Source: Capsicum annuum (lineage: Eukaryota; Streptophyta; Magnoliopsida; Solanales; Solanaceae). From it: a stretch of 64,000 nt of DNA. The translations under genes and the position numbers were made by a program. Position 1 is the first letter of the stretch. Each line of letters opens with the position of its first letter. Positions 53,442 through 64,000 of the stretch are shown in pieces. The stretch spans positions 78,569,454-78,633,453 of the forward strand of contig NC_061122.1 in assembly GCF_002878395.1 (NCBI RefSeq), in the 5' to 3' direction. Below the pieces are notes generated by a model. The model searched no databases and was not told the DNA's origin. It worked only from the letters and a program-made list of their open reading frames with translations.

Positions 53442-54470
53442 TTACTCCAATTTTCTTCTTCCTAACCTAATCAAGATGTTCCCATGGAAAAGAAGAGGTC
53501 TCTGCTGGACTAATTTGCTCGGTGAAGAATGGATAAATCCGGAACCTAAATGAGGACTCTAATTTTAAACAGAAAGGAGCCCCCAAATACTCTTTAATTA
53601 TTGAAATTCATTTTAGAAAATTTGGCTAATATCTTGGGGTTAAAATGTTTACACCCGAGGTTTGTTGTAAAAATCAAACATCTTGAACAATAATCATTTT
53701 CCTTCTATTTTCATATATGATTTTTTAAAATATTTATTTTATCATTATATTTATATCAATATTTGTATCTTTTTAAAAAAAATATTTTTTTATTTTTTAA
53801 TCTATATTTCATATTTTTTATAAAATTTAAAAATTATTTTTAAAATAAAAAAATAAAAGTAAGAAATAAATTGAGTATTTAATTTAGTGATAAACTAAAA
53901 TGAAATAAATGAGCAAAATAGTAAAAATTAATTTTATTAAAAATCAAAACTCTAATATATATTTATACGTGAAAATAATATGTAATTATAATTTTACAAA
54001 TATATTTCAATATAGGTATACAAAAATAATTAATAGTCGAGGGTATTTCAGACACAATCTCTCTACCTCTTCGAGGTAGTGATAAGGTTTGTGTGCCCCT
54101 ACCATCCTCAGACCTTACTTAAAAAATTTCACTTGATATGATGTTGTTGTAGATATATATTTGTTACAAATCAAATGATTGTTGTTGATGAATTTTTAAT
54201 TACATTTTAAAAAATAATTCATATTAACAACCAAAACTCGTTTATCTATATAGACATTAAGGAATAAGAGAAAATCAAAATATGCATCTATATAATCTAT
54301 ATACATAATTACATACTCACATACATACTTAAATACATATAATATAAAAAAAATTAAATATAAAAAGTACCTTGAGATTTTGTAATTAATTATAAAAGAA
54401 TTTACTAATAATGCTAAAAGGTGGGCTTGACAATTTGTATACCTATATTGAAATATATTTATAAAATTAT
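53442..54470 (-). promoter_or_regulatory. Probable 5' untranslated and promoter region of the host gene
   Basis: Directly upstream on the minus strand. 53442-53580 is mixed sequence, likely transcribed leader; 53590-54040 is extremely AT-rich so no single TATA box can be picked. A degenerate RTE tail (54040-54145) and then the viral insertion limit the native upstream region to about 0.6-1 kb. Confidence 0.5.
54040..54145 (+). mobile_element. Degenerate RTE 3' tail, plus strand
   Basis: GTCGAGGGTATTTCAGACAC, CTCTACCTC, ACCATCCTCAGACCTTAC and a short TTGTTG end copy the RTE 3' untranslated order with many changes. Confidence 0.65.
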
Positions 54471-54474
54471 TAAA

Positions 54475-56104
54475 CCCTCCAGTTATACTTGAAACTCCTT
54501 TTATAAATGTTGTTCAACCTTATACTCATACTGATGCAAAAGGATTTACTGCTACTTACAAGAATAAAGAGATATCTTATTCTTTTGTTACAGATCCGGT
54601 AACTAGGGATATAAATGCTTTAATTGATTTGAAGCAGAGACATGTTAATTTTTTACAACTTGAATTACTTAGCATGAATATTTGTGATACAATGAAATCT
54701 GCTAAGGTACAGGAAAAAATTAAATTAATTTTTGAACAAATGGTTGTTGATATTTATGTTGATCACCCTCGTGCTTTTTGGAATTGCAAAAGGCATATTG
54801 TTACTCTTCCTTATGTTGATAATTTCTATGAGGATAATATCCCAACAAAATCGCGACCTTGTCAAATGAATGATCAATTAATTGAATTCTGCAAAAAAGA
54901 GATTGATAATCTGTTACAAAAGGACTTGATAAAACCTTCAAAATCTCCTTGGTCATGTACTGTTTTTTATGTTAATAGCGCAACAGAAAAGGAACGTGGT
55001 GTTCCCAGGTTGGTAATAAATTACAAAACTCTGAGTAAATATTTAAAATGGATTAGGTATCCTATTCCAAATAAAAAAGATTTATTATCCTGGTTATACG
55101 ATGACAATATATTTTCTAAATTTGATTTAAAATCTGAATATTGGCAAATTCAAAATTTCAAAGGGCATACTTATAGAACTGCTTTTAATGTTCCTTTTGG
55201 GTAATATGAATGGAATGTCATGCCTTTTAGTTTAAAAATTGCCCTATCAGAATTTCAGAAAATAATGAATGATATATTTAATTCTTATATAAATTTCATC
55301 ATCGTTTATATTGATGACATTCTTGTGTTTTCTAAAATATTTAAATTACATATCAAGCATCTTGATATTTTTAAGAAAATTGTGATACAGAATGGTTTGG
55401 TGATATTTAAATCAAAAATGAGTTTATTTCAAACAAATGTTAGATTCTTAGGACATAATATTTGTCAAGGGAAGATTACTCCCATCCAAAGATCCATTGA
55501 TTTTGCTTCTAAATTTCCTGATGTTATAACTGACAGGACTCAATTGCAGAGATTTTTGGGAAGCCTGAATTATATTTGCCCCTTTTTTGAGAATTTATCT
55601 CGCGATTTAGCCCCATTATACGATAGGCTAAAAAAGATTATAAAGGCTCTTGGAACAATAATCTCACCAATATTGTTAAACATATTAAACAGCGTGTTGA
55701 ATCTTTACTCTGTTTAACTTTAGCCAATCCTGCTTGGCAAAAAATTATTGAGATTGATGCGTCGAATATTGGTTATAGAGGAATACTGAAACAAGTTAAT
55801 CCCCATGATAAAACTGAATGCTTAATAAGATTTCATTCAGGTAAATGGACTAATAGTTAGAAAAAATATGCTACGGTAGCTCATGAAATGCTAATCATTG
55901 TTAAATGTGTTCTAAAATTTCAAAATGATCTTTATAATCAAAAGTTTTTAATAAAAACTGATGCTCAATCTGTAAAATATGTGTTTGATAAAGATTTTAA
56001 AAATGATGCTTCAAAATTAATATTTTGATTTTGAAATTCAATATAAAAAAAAAAAGAATTGATAATTCCCTCCCTGATTTCTTATCTAGGGAATATCTAA
56101 ATTA
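54475..56104 (+). pseudogene. EPRV polymerase: protease end, RT and RNase H
   Basis: Starts in the protease C-terminus (ETPFINVVQPYTHT). RT spans about 54629-55720 with VPRLVINYKTLSK, FSKFDLKSEYWQIQ and the catalytic YIDDILVFS at 55312-55338; RNase H follows at about 55735-56100 with IIEIDASNIGY, ATVAHEM and ends LPDFLSREYL. The enzyme would copy the viral RNA to DNA. Visible breaks: an in-frame TAA at 55202, a frame change near 55717, TAG at 55858 and others. Confidence 0.85.
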
Positions 56105-56297
56105 AAAATAAATTTTTATACATATTTTTTGCCTGAAAAAACTTTGATCACCATTTTAAAGATAATTCCTTAATATAGAGACATTCAAAATCTCATAATT
56201 GATATGATTGAAGAAGAATTTTCTGTCTTCAATTATGAAGAAATTAGAGATATTGATTGGTATGATTTGGAAATATCTAATTAATTGTACTCTTTGC

Positions 56298-57733
56298 AAT
56301 ATGGCAACTGATCCACCATAGCAAATAGCCAGAGGAAAAAAAAAAGGTAAATCGGGAGCAAGATCAGCCTCCGCAGGAAGGGGAAAATCATCCACAATAA
56401 TAAAATCATATTCAGGATCGTATGATCCTCTTCCAATTCCCCAGTTATACAAATGGAAAATAGAAGTTTGATAAACTCCAAAGTACCACAAACAGGTGAA
56501 TCTTCATCATCACAGTCGATCCATCTGGATGATATTCCAGAAGACAGCCCGTTGTACGAACAATTGCAAACCTATCTGGTAGCATAAAAGAATGATACGT
56601 TTGCTTCTATTACGAAGGAAAAGGACAATGATGATATGAAGTCCTATGAACAAATTGAAAATAAAGAAATGATATTTTTTGTCGAAAACTTTGAAATTCA
56701 GAGGTAAAATAGACCTGGGAGATACTCTACAAATATTTGATAAATGATTTATATTTTTTGGGTAAGTCATACAAAACCCGCACTTATTATGAAATGATTC
56801 TCATTACCACAGGGAGTGCAGAATTTGAACATTTCTCTGGGTACAATAGTGAAGAGAATGTTTATAACTTCTCTAAAATTGTTATTAAACGGATCATATC
56901 CATAGAAGATTGGAGATGACCTCAATGACTGAGAAACAGAAATTGCTTAAAGGTTCCAAGATCAACTTCACTTATTGGGACTACATTGAAGCTTTCTTTA
57001 AAGCTCTTTATTATAATAACGACAAACATAAGCATACTTGGTTTATAAAGATATGCGCAAAGATATTTGCAGAACCTCTCCCTAACTGGTTTATAGAATG
57101 GTGGTCTTATTATGGTTCGACCGTCCAGATATTGTCTGATCCATTCCTCAAGTTATACAAAAAATGGACCAAAGTATCCCCGCATCTGAATGAATTATAT
57201 CATGCAGATCATATCTGTAATTTAGATAAAATTGATCAAATGTACTTCTTTATTGAATTTTCTATTCCCTGGATTCATAAATGGACTCCAGAACTAGGGT
57301 TCACTAAAGAACAAATTCCTTGTTTGTATAGGGTATTTTATAATAATTTTTGGGACAAACTGATGTGCAAGGATCCCAAAACAAAAATATTGTATGGACA
57401 AGAACTAGATATTATTATAAAGACGATTCAGGAATATTTTATAGCCCCTCGAAAAGATATTATCGAGCATAAATCATTAAAGCATATTGCTAGAAGAATC
57501 TCTGTCCATGACGGAGATAGGATCGAGATGATTGAAAAATATTTGGAAGAAGTTCGAAGAAATTTGATGAAATCAGTTGATAATCATGATAAGTAGGATA
57601 CTTCCATAGAGTGTATAACCAGCGATAATATCGTCGATGAAGAAGTTCAGGATTCTCAGCCTGTTTTTTCGGATAAACCACTCTCTGATGAAGCCATTGC
57701 AAGAACTGAAGAATTTCTTAGAATATCAAAAGA
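56298..57733 (+). pseudogene. EPRV 3' ORF (unassigned; position of a transactivator-like gene)
   Basis: Begins MATDPP near 56298 with a Lys/Ser-rich start, broken by stops near 56319, 56471 and 56585. The best open piece is 56910-57596 (228 codons) with LPNWFIEWWSYYGSTVQIL and many aromatic residues, continuing in frame past a TAG to about 57733. It lies between RNase H and the promoter, where related viruses carry a translational transactivator-like gene; I cannot confirm that role. Confidence 0.6.
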
Positions 57734-57748
57734 AAAAATAAAGTGTAA

Positions 57749-57900
57749 TACACACAGTATATTTACTGTGCACGGGACCCAGATGTAGGACCCTTAGTAC
57801 TATTACTACACAGTAGATCTACTGTACATAGGACCCGGATGTGGGATCAATAATACTATTTGTAGATACCTTTTTCTTCATATAAATAGATGCCTTCATT
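57749..57900 (+). promoter_or_regulatory. EPRV promoter with duplicated palindromic element
   Basis: TATAAATA at 57881-57888 is followed by a pyrimidine-rich leader start. Upstream, a 56-bp unit is repeated (57752 and 57808), each with a palindrome: CAGTATATTTACTG and the perfect CAGTAGATCTACTG, plus GGACCC(A/G)GATGT(A/G)GGA. Confidence 0.7.
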
Positions 57901-58540
57901 TGTTAGGGAAAGAGGTAATTTTCATCTTTTTATCTACATTTTTACATTTTCTCTCTCTAGCTTAGAGTGCTCTCTCTTTTCTCTTGTAAAATAATCTCAA
58001 GTGTGGAAAAAAAGCTTGTCATTATTACTATTCTGGTCTGGTATCTAACCATTAAAGGTATTTTATTCTATTTGTAATTATTTACTCTCTCTCTCCGGCC
58101 GTGACTGTGTCCGGCTAGATAATTTTCATATCTATGCTGGAGATCTAATTTCTTTTGTATAATAACTATGAAAGATCCAAACTCTATTAAAATATAAAAG
58201 AAATTTTTTATAGTTTCTTGGCTTTGTTCTAAGATGGTCGTCGAAGTTAGTACTACTTTTGTTGGCTTTGTCTTAGTGACTACGTTTAGCAGGCCATGAC
58301 TTTTAAGCCCGTTAAAGATGAGAAAAGGGGCGCCTCTCACGGTTAGAATCGCTAGACACATGGACTCAACTAGAGTATGTATTGACTTCTGACAGGCCCC
58401 TTGCTTGGGTAAAAAGATTCAATCTTCCATACAGTCAATAAGCTATATGAAATTCTTATATATTTCAGTTGGTTTTTCGATATTAACTTATAGGTCTGGA
58501 AGGTTTCGTAGATTACCGCCAACCCTCACATCCTGAAGTC
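57901..58540 (+). other. EPRV leader region
   Basis: About 640 bp between the promoter and primer site with CT-rich stretches (CTCTCTCTAGCTTAGAG) and no long frame; fits the untranslated leader of pararetroviruses. Confidence 0.6.
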
Positions 58541-58553
58541 TGGTATCAAAGCC
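58541..58553 (+). promoter_or_regulatory. EPRV primer-binding site (tRNA-Met)
   Basis: TGGTATCAAAGCC differs by one base from the initiator-tRNA-Met complement TGGTATCAGAGCC; by convention it marks the zero point of the circular genome. Confidence 0.85.
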
Positions 58554-58604
58554 TAGGAACTTTCATGGTTATTATGTAATAGAACTGAACTTTTCAGTAT
58601 AGAT

Positions 58605-59687
58605 ATGAATTTTCTACTTATGGAAATGAGAGATGTGAGTACTAAGAGTCCTCGGCTTGAAGAGGTAGATATACCTCAAAACCTTGACTTGTTAAACAAG
58701 TAGACTATTCCAAAGGTTGATATTAAAACCATTCATGATTATGGTTGGTTTGATAAAGTTCTTTCTAAACAAATAATAAAGACGACTGAACAATTTTTGG
58801 CATTAAATTCGTCAGAACAGACGATTTGATTATTAAATACACGCAATATTAATTTATATAAAAATCATTATAACTTGATGCATATTGGAATGGTTCAGAT
58901 TGTTTTTAAACTACTAACTCTTAAAATGTTATCTGTGACATTTTTAGCAGCTCTTTGAGATACTAGAAATCTAAATTTTAGACAATCTTTAATGGGTACG
59001 ATTGAATCCACCGTGGCCTATGGTCCAATTTATTTCAATACTCAGCTAAATTTACACTTAGTTTTGACTGGTGCGAATATACTTGATGCTTTGACATTAA
59101 CTATGAAAACGTATGGTTATAATTATGCGTCTGGATCTGAGCTGATTTGTCTATCATGCAGAATTTATTATAGATTATTAACTACTTTGAATCCTCAATG
59201 TAGGTTATACGATACATTGGATCAGACTATATTAGTCGAAACTAATTTTGCAAAATCTAAGGTCACCACAAGGAGACCTATTAAATGGGATAAGATTTAT
59301 TTTCCCACTACATGGACCTTAAACTCAGTTATATCTCCGAATCAAGTCACTGATGATTTAACTAATAGTGAATTATCGCATGTGACTCAAAATCTAGATA
59401 GTAGGATTCATATTAAATTTGATGCAAGCTCTACTGTTTATAACAAGCATTCATTGTCCATGCCTAAATTGTTGCCTGTTATGTATCATATTTCTCCTAT
59501 AGAACCGTTATACGGTCCAGTTAGAAGTCGTGCAGCTTCTTTGCACACAATTGACTCAACTTCTACAAGATTTGTAGAGAAAGTCAAAGTCAATCCACGA
59601 ACAAATATTGTTCAAGATAATGACAATATCACTGAAAGAGATATTCCTATTGCTTCTGAAATAAACTTTGATCCAAATGATATTTAA
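58605..59687 (+). pseudogene. EPRV movement protein ORF, broken
   Basis: ATG at 58605 lies 50 bp after the primer site. A frame with stops at about 58701, 58827 and 58957 leads into an open piece 58992-59687 (MGTIESTVAYGPIYFNTQL, LTMKTYGYNYASGSELICLS). Position and the order of hydrophobic and Asp/Gly blocks fit a 30K-type movement protein, which carries virus between cells. Confidence 0.65.
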
Positions 59688-59809
59688 TGATTCCACACCA
59701 AATTAATTTTTGTCCTGGATCCCAGGCAAGAAATTATATTAAAATAAATTTTTTAATAAAAAATGGAACTAGTTTAGAACTTGGTTTTTTGAGACTTATA
59801 GTGCTGAAG

Positions 59810-62072
59810 AGATGAATAATATTTCTCAAGAATTTTAGGAAACTTGTGCATTGCATAATCAAATTATGTGTTTTGTCCATTGGTTTATAACCACCTATTT
59901 GCCATTATATATTAAGGTGCTTGAAAGATCATATCAAGATAATTGTGGTAACATTGTTTTAATTGTTTACCCTTCCCAAGCTCCTTTTATATTGGTGAAT
60001 AATATGGGTATTACATTTTCTGCATTTCAAAAATCCATTGATAATGAAGTTGCTAAGGTAACTGTTGCTTAAATTAATAATTTGATTTCTCAAAATAATT
60101 ATTTGAGCTTATATGTGAAAGTTTTAGGAGAACATATTTCCTCTCTTGATAAGAAACTCGATGAGTTAATTGATTTGATAAAGAAACTAAGTATTAGCCC
60201 AAATTCTACTGGTATTGCTCCTCTTCCGAAAGTAAGACAGGATATTTGACAACTAAAACCGATATTCAACAACCCTCTGATATTGAGGGATTAAAATTTA
60301 AATCACCTTTACATGATTTAGAACAACTTCTTGATAAAAAGCTTTTTTGTCTAAATATTAAACCCATTGATTTGTCTAATGCCTTTGCTGATAGTCTAGA
60401 AACCACTCCTAATTTGAAAAATCAGACTAAATCAGAGCTTAATAAGATTAAAGAAATAATTAGAAAATAGTTGGGTAAGAATCATAGATATGTCGATTCA
60501 CCTAGCATGCAAACTTATTACTATCCGCGACCCACTCCTCAAGATGTTCTGATAGAGGAAAGGGATTGGAATCAGACTAATACGTCTTATAGTGGAAATG
60601 ATATTTATGAATGGAATCTTGATGAATTAACTGAGAGGCAATTAACGATACTCGTACACCTCATGATGATGTATTCAATGGTGTGCAAAGCCATTGGTAA
60701 TGTAAATAATAGAACAAATAAAGTTATCTGTAAAATGATAGTTGTTGGTTTTACTGGCCAACTTCGTAGCTGGTGGGTCAATTATTTGACTCAAGAGAAA
60801 GAGAGTCAATCTTTAATGCTATAGCTACTACTTAAGCGACTGATTAATCTGGGAAGAACCCTCCCTACAAATAGGGAAGATGCTATTTATACGCTCGTTC
60901 TTACAATTTTAGAACACTTTAATGGTAGATTTACCAACCAGTATGAAAATATTCGTACTCTCTTAAATGGGCTTAGATGTAAGACCCTGGGAGAATTTAG
61001 GTGGTATAAAAACACCTTTCTAAGTAGGGTTATGGAATTACCTAAAAATAGTTATGAACATTGGAAAAAGTTTATAGACGGACTTCCTCCTTTATTTGCC
61101 AAAAGGGTTAGAAAAGCTCTTAGAGGCTTTTATAGTGAAATTCCTTGAGGAAATTATGCCTATGGTCATTTGATAGCAACTTGTACACAAGAAGGGTTAA
61201 ACCTGTGTAATGAGTTAAAATAGACTAGACAAATTAAGCTTGATAAGCTTAGAGAAAAATATCAGATAGTAGATTTCAGTACCCAGTTTGGTATATTCGA
61301 ACCAGCTTCCACTTCTAGGAAGAAAGGAAATAGATATTCCAAAATTGATCAGCCTTATAGAAAAAAGAGATCTAGATATAGGTCTAAAGAAAAATGTGAA
61401 ACTAGAAAAACCTATAGGAAATCTACTAGATTTGCCAAAAATAGGTCTAAGCAAGATCTTGCTAAGATTAAATGTTATAGATATGGTAATTTTGGGCATA
61501 TTGCTCCAAAAGCTTAAATCTTTAGATCTTACTTATGATTTGCATGAAAAAGTTTATGGTTTATTATATACCTTAAGTTCGGAATCTGATTATAATACTG
61601 AATCTGAATCAGAAAATGATATTGAATTGCCTGATTCACTGGATAATGATAATGTTAATAATTGTTCCGATTGCCAAGGTGATACCTGTACTTTTGATGA
61701 CGCATTTTATAATTTGCAATCCCAGTTTGAAGATTTAAATGTTCAAACCATTACTTCTGAAAATGTGTTAGAACTTTTGAAAGAAGTTTCGAATGAAAAA
61801 CTACGTGAAAAGATCATTAATTTGTTTGCTAGTTCAAAACCTAGTACTTCTAAACATGCTGATAGCAATACCTTTACTCCTAAAATTGCTGATAACAATA
61901 ATTTTATGCCTTATTCTTTAGCTGAAGTTAATAGACGACTTGCTATGAGTTATACTCTAGGCAAAGATACTTCTTTTGATGATTTAAAAATTAAAGTTGA
62001 AAACTTGAAAAAGGAGATTAAATCTCTTAAACAAAATCAAATGATTTGTGATCATAGAATTTCGCAAATCTA
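59810..62072 (+). pseudogene. EPRV coat-protein region, broken
   Basis: Pieces at 59851-60072, 60246-60470, 60471-60824, 60840-61145 and 61288-62073 follow one another. GQLRSWWVNYLTQ near 60765 and PKNSYEHWKKFIDGLP near 61045 fit the caulimovirid capsid core; a very basic stretch near 61340-61440 and CYRYGNFGHIAPKA near 61470-61515 mark a decayed zinc knuckle in which two Cys are gone. 61700-62060 encodes an acidic then coiled-coil linker. Confidence 0.7.
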
Positions 62073-62524
62073 GAAAGATATTTCTCACACTAAAAATTCT
62101 AAAGGGAAAGAAAAGATTTCTAAAGAAAATGATAATATTGATGATATTCAAAATTCCCTTGACTTGAAAAATGATTATTTTTTAGGTATGATACAAATTG
62201 TTAATGCCTATAAATGGTATATTAAATGTACTATTTTGATTAATAATCATTTCTTTGTTACTAATATTGCTATGATTGATAGTGGCACAGATGTTAGTTG
62301 AATACAAGAAGGATTAATTCCCACAAGATATTTTCAAAAAACTACTCATATAGTTAAATCGGCATCTGGACATGCTCTTGATATGGAGTATAAATTGCCT
62401 AATACTCATATTTGCCAAAATGAAGAGTGCATTCCACATTTTTTCTTTTTGGTAAAAAATCAGTTATACCCTCCAATTATACTTGGAACTCCTTTTATAA
62501 ATGTTGTTTATCCTTATACTCATA
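62073..62524 (+). pseudogene. EPRV aspartic protease start
   Basis: MIDSGTDVS near 62275 is the retroviral-type protease active site (DSGT) followed by a stop; ILGTPFINVV near 62485 is the conserved block that also opens the insertion at 54475. Confidence 0.75.
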
Positions 62525-64000
62525 TGTAACGCCCCGAAATCTAGTTCCCGGGATGCCACACGGTGCTCCGAACTACAAATAGTCCTGAGCTAACCCTAGC
62601 TGCCTTTTCTAAATCTGAACCTCAAAATAGGGGAAAATGTAATTGAAAAATCATAATATATGCGGAAAACTGTCTGAATTATCTGGGTATATCTGAATCA
62701 TACTAATCTCAAAAGTTTGATAAAGCAAATGCTGAAACTCTGTGTACTAAAATAAAAATCTGAATACTATATCTGGTAGTTTGACAAGCCTCTACTATCT
62801 AAATCTAGAGAGTCACTGGGACAGGCCCCAGCTAACTCGAACTGTCTGAAATGAATAAAGAAATATCTACTAACAAACTAAAAGTGTGAACAACTAAGTC
62901 CCCGAACTATGAGGACTCACCAACTACAGGAATGTAGAATAGATGCTAGAAGATCACTTACGTTGTTGAGATTGAGCACCTGAACCTACATTATGAGACA
63001 ATGTAGCACATAGACATATATGTGGATCAGTACTTTGAGGATGTACTGAGTATATGGGGGTGCATGCAATAAGTAAACACTATTATCATAGTTTAAAAAA
63101 TTCATGCATGCTAAATGTAAATGACTTTAATAACTTGAGTAATCTGAATTCTGAAAATCATAATTAATAAGATATATAACATAAATTTTGTGAGCCCTTA
63201 CACTTAATTCTGAAGTCTGTAAAATAGGTTATCTTATGGCTTAAAATCGTAAGACCATAACTTCCAAAAACATATGCTTTTATCTTAAATCTTTAAATTA
63301 ATAGATTGTTGAAGAGTGGGGGACATCTGTTGGGAGGTTCTTCTAACCGACATACACCATGTGAGCATCCATGGAGTCCCACAACTGGCCCCTGTTAGGT
63401 AGGGCTACTCTAACCTTGCCATCGGAATCGAACTTCTATCTAATGTGATCACAATCTGAGCCATCCACGTAGAAGTGGGAATAATTTGAATCCTACGTTG
63501 GCACGTAGTTTTAGGGTATGAAACCGTAGTAACCTACCCATCTCAGTGCTAAATACTACTCCCATTCTTATGCTCAAAATCCTAAGAAATCCACTTCAAA
63601 AATAGCACAAGGGTTTACAAAAAAACTAATTATGCTTTTCTTTCTTTAAACCTCGAGTTATCTGAACAAAGTAGATTCTTATCTTAGCTTAGGACCAAAT
63701 GGTCAAATCTTTATCAAAGTCTATGAATAATCTTATCTGAGGGTGCTTATAGCACAAATAATCTTGAAATAGAAATCTTAATTAGGACATAATGACCCAT
63801 GCAACAATCTCGTGTTAAAACATCTAAAAATTCATGCTTGGTGATGTAAACACTTATAATTCATCATAAAATCTAGAAATTACTGCACAATGCATAGAAA
63901 TATGAATAAAGTCATGTAATTCAACTTCTAAATCATGGGAAATCTCATAATCTTGCAAATAATGATAATGGTTATAAACCCTAACTTGAATTTAATGGAA
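62525..64000 (+). mobile_element. Probable Ty3/gypsy LTR or element end, truncated by the window
   Basis: Begins abruptly at TGTAACGCCCCGAAATC, a start typical of gypsy LTRs, exactly where viral sequence stops. The following 1.47 kb is non-coding. Its other end and any internal region lie beyond the window. Confidence 0.55.

Larger units (their letters stand above)
54471..62524 (+). mobile_element. Endogenous pararetrovirus copy (Caulimoviridae, solendovirus-like), decayed
   Basis: The sequence reads, in order: end of protease, RT, RNase H, a 3' ORF, promoter, leader, tRNA-Met primer site, movement protein, coat protein, protease start, and at 62469-62524 it returns to the sequence it began with at 54475. 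The distance between these equal points is 7,994 bp, a plausible full circular genome. This is a circularly permuted single unit with a 56-bp terminal overlap. All ORFs carry stops or frameshifts, so it cannot yield a virus. Gene order and sequence feel closest to the tobacco vein clearing virus group; the genus call is from memory. Confidence 0.85.

Noticed and set aside
58992..59687. Functional viral gene
   Set aside because: The frame is open for 231 codons but the ORF start is cut off by three stops and all other viral genes are broken, so the copy is a relic.

Overview
The window is plant nuclear DNA, most probably from a Solanaceae species (tobacco, tomato, potato or pepper group). The reasons are the RTE-type LINEs ending in (TTG)n, a Solanaceae-type SINE, and an integrated pararetrovirus that looks like the tobacco vein clearing virus group (solendovirus-like). 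The species cannot be fixed from the sequence alone. I see no rRNA, no convincing tRNA gene and no CRISPR array.

The hidden backbone is one host gene on the minus strand. Ten exons can be read from the ATG at 53441 down to 3884, every junction is GT-AG, and the frame stays open for 393 codons plus two bases. The protein resembles the plastid protein I know as Arabidopsis At5g03900 (annotated as 'iron-sulfur cluster biosynthesis family'); the name is from memory and the function is unproven. Its 3' exons lie beyond the left edge. The gene covers about 49.6 kb for only 1,181 bp of coding sequence in view. Intron 1 (24.5 kb), intron 6 (13.3 kb) and intron 4 (5.8 kb) hold nearly all the transposons, while introns 2, 5 and 9 stay at 78-106 bp.

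Layout from left to right: 1-3883 is intron 10 with RTE, L1, hAT and copia-LTR remnants. 3884-7360 holds exons 10 to 7. Intron 6 (7361-20673) holds a deleted Ty3/gypsy element whose 5' LTR is split by a MITE, which is itself split by a block of three nested RTE copies and a mitochondrial-looking segment. Exons 6 and 5 lie at 20674-20892. Intron 4 holds a small deleted copia element (22700-25331), a SINE and an L1 piece. Exons 4 to 2 lie at 26741-28539. Intron 1 holds a copia element (29125-33956), a PIF/Harbinger transposon with both ORFs (about 36660-39328), a further RTE, two GATGCG-rich hAT-like elements, and a 4.1-kb non-autonomous LTR element with one unrecognised ORF (47533-51632). Exon 1 is 53073-53441. 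Upstream of the gene, 54471-62524 is a full-length, circularly permuted, decayed pararetrovirus copy, followed from 62525 by what looks like a gypsy-type LTR running off the window.

Functionally, the only gene likely to act for the plant is the plastid-protein gene. The rest is mobile or viral sequence, mostly decayed, and several insertions can be ordered by target-site duplications.
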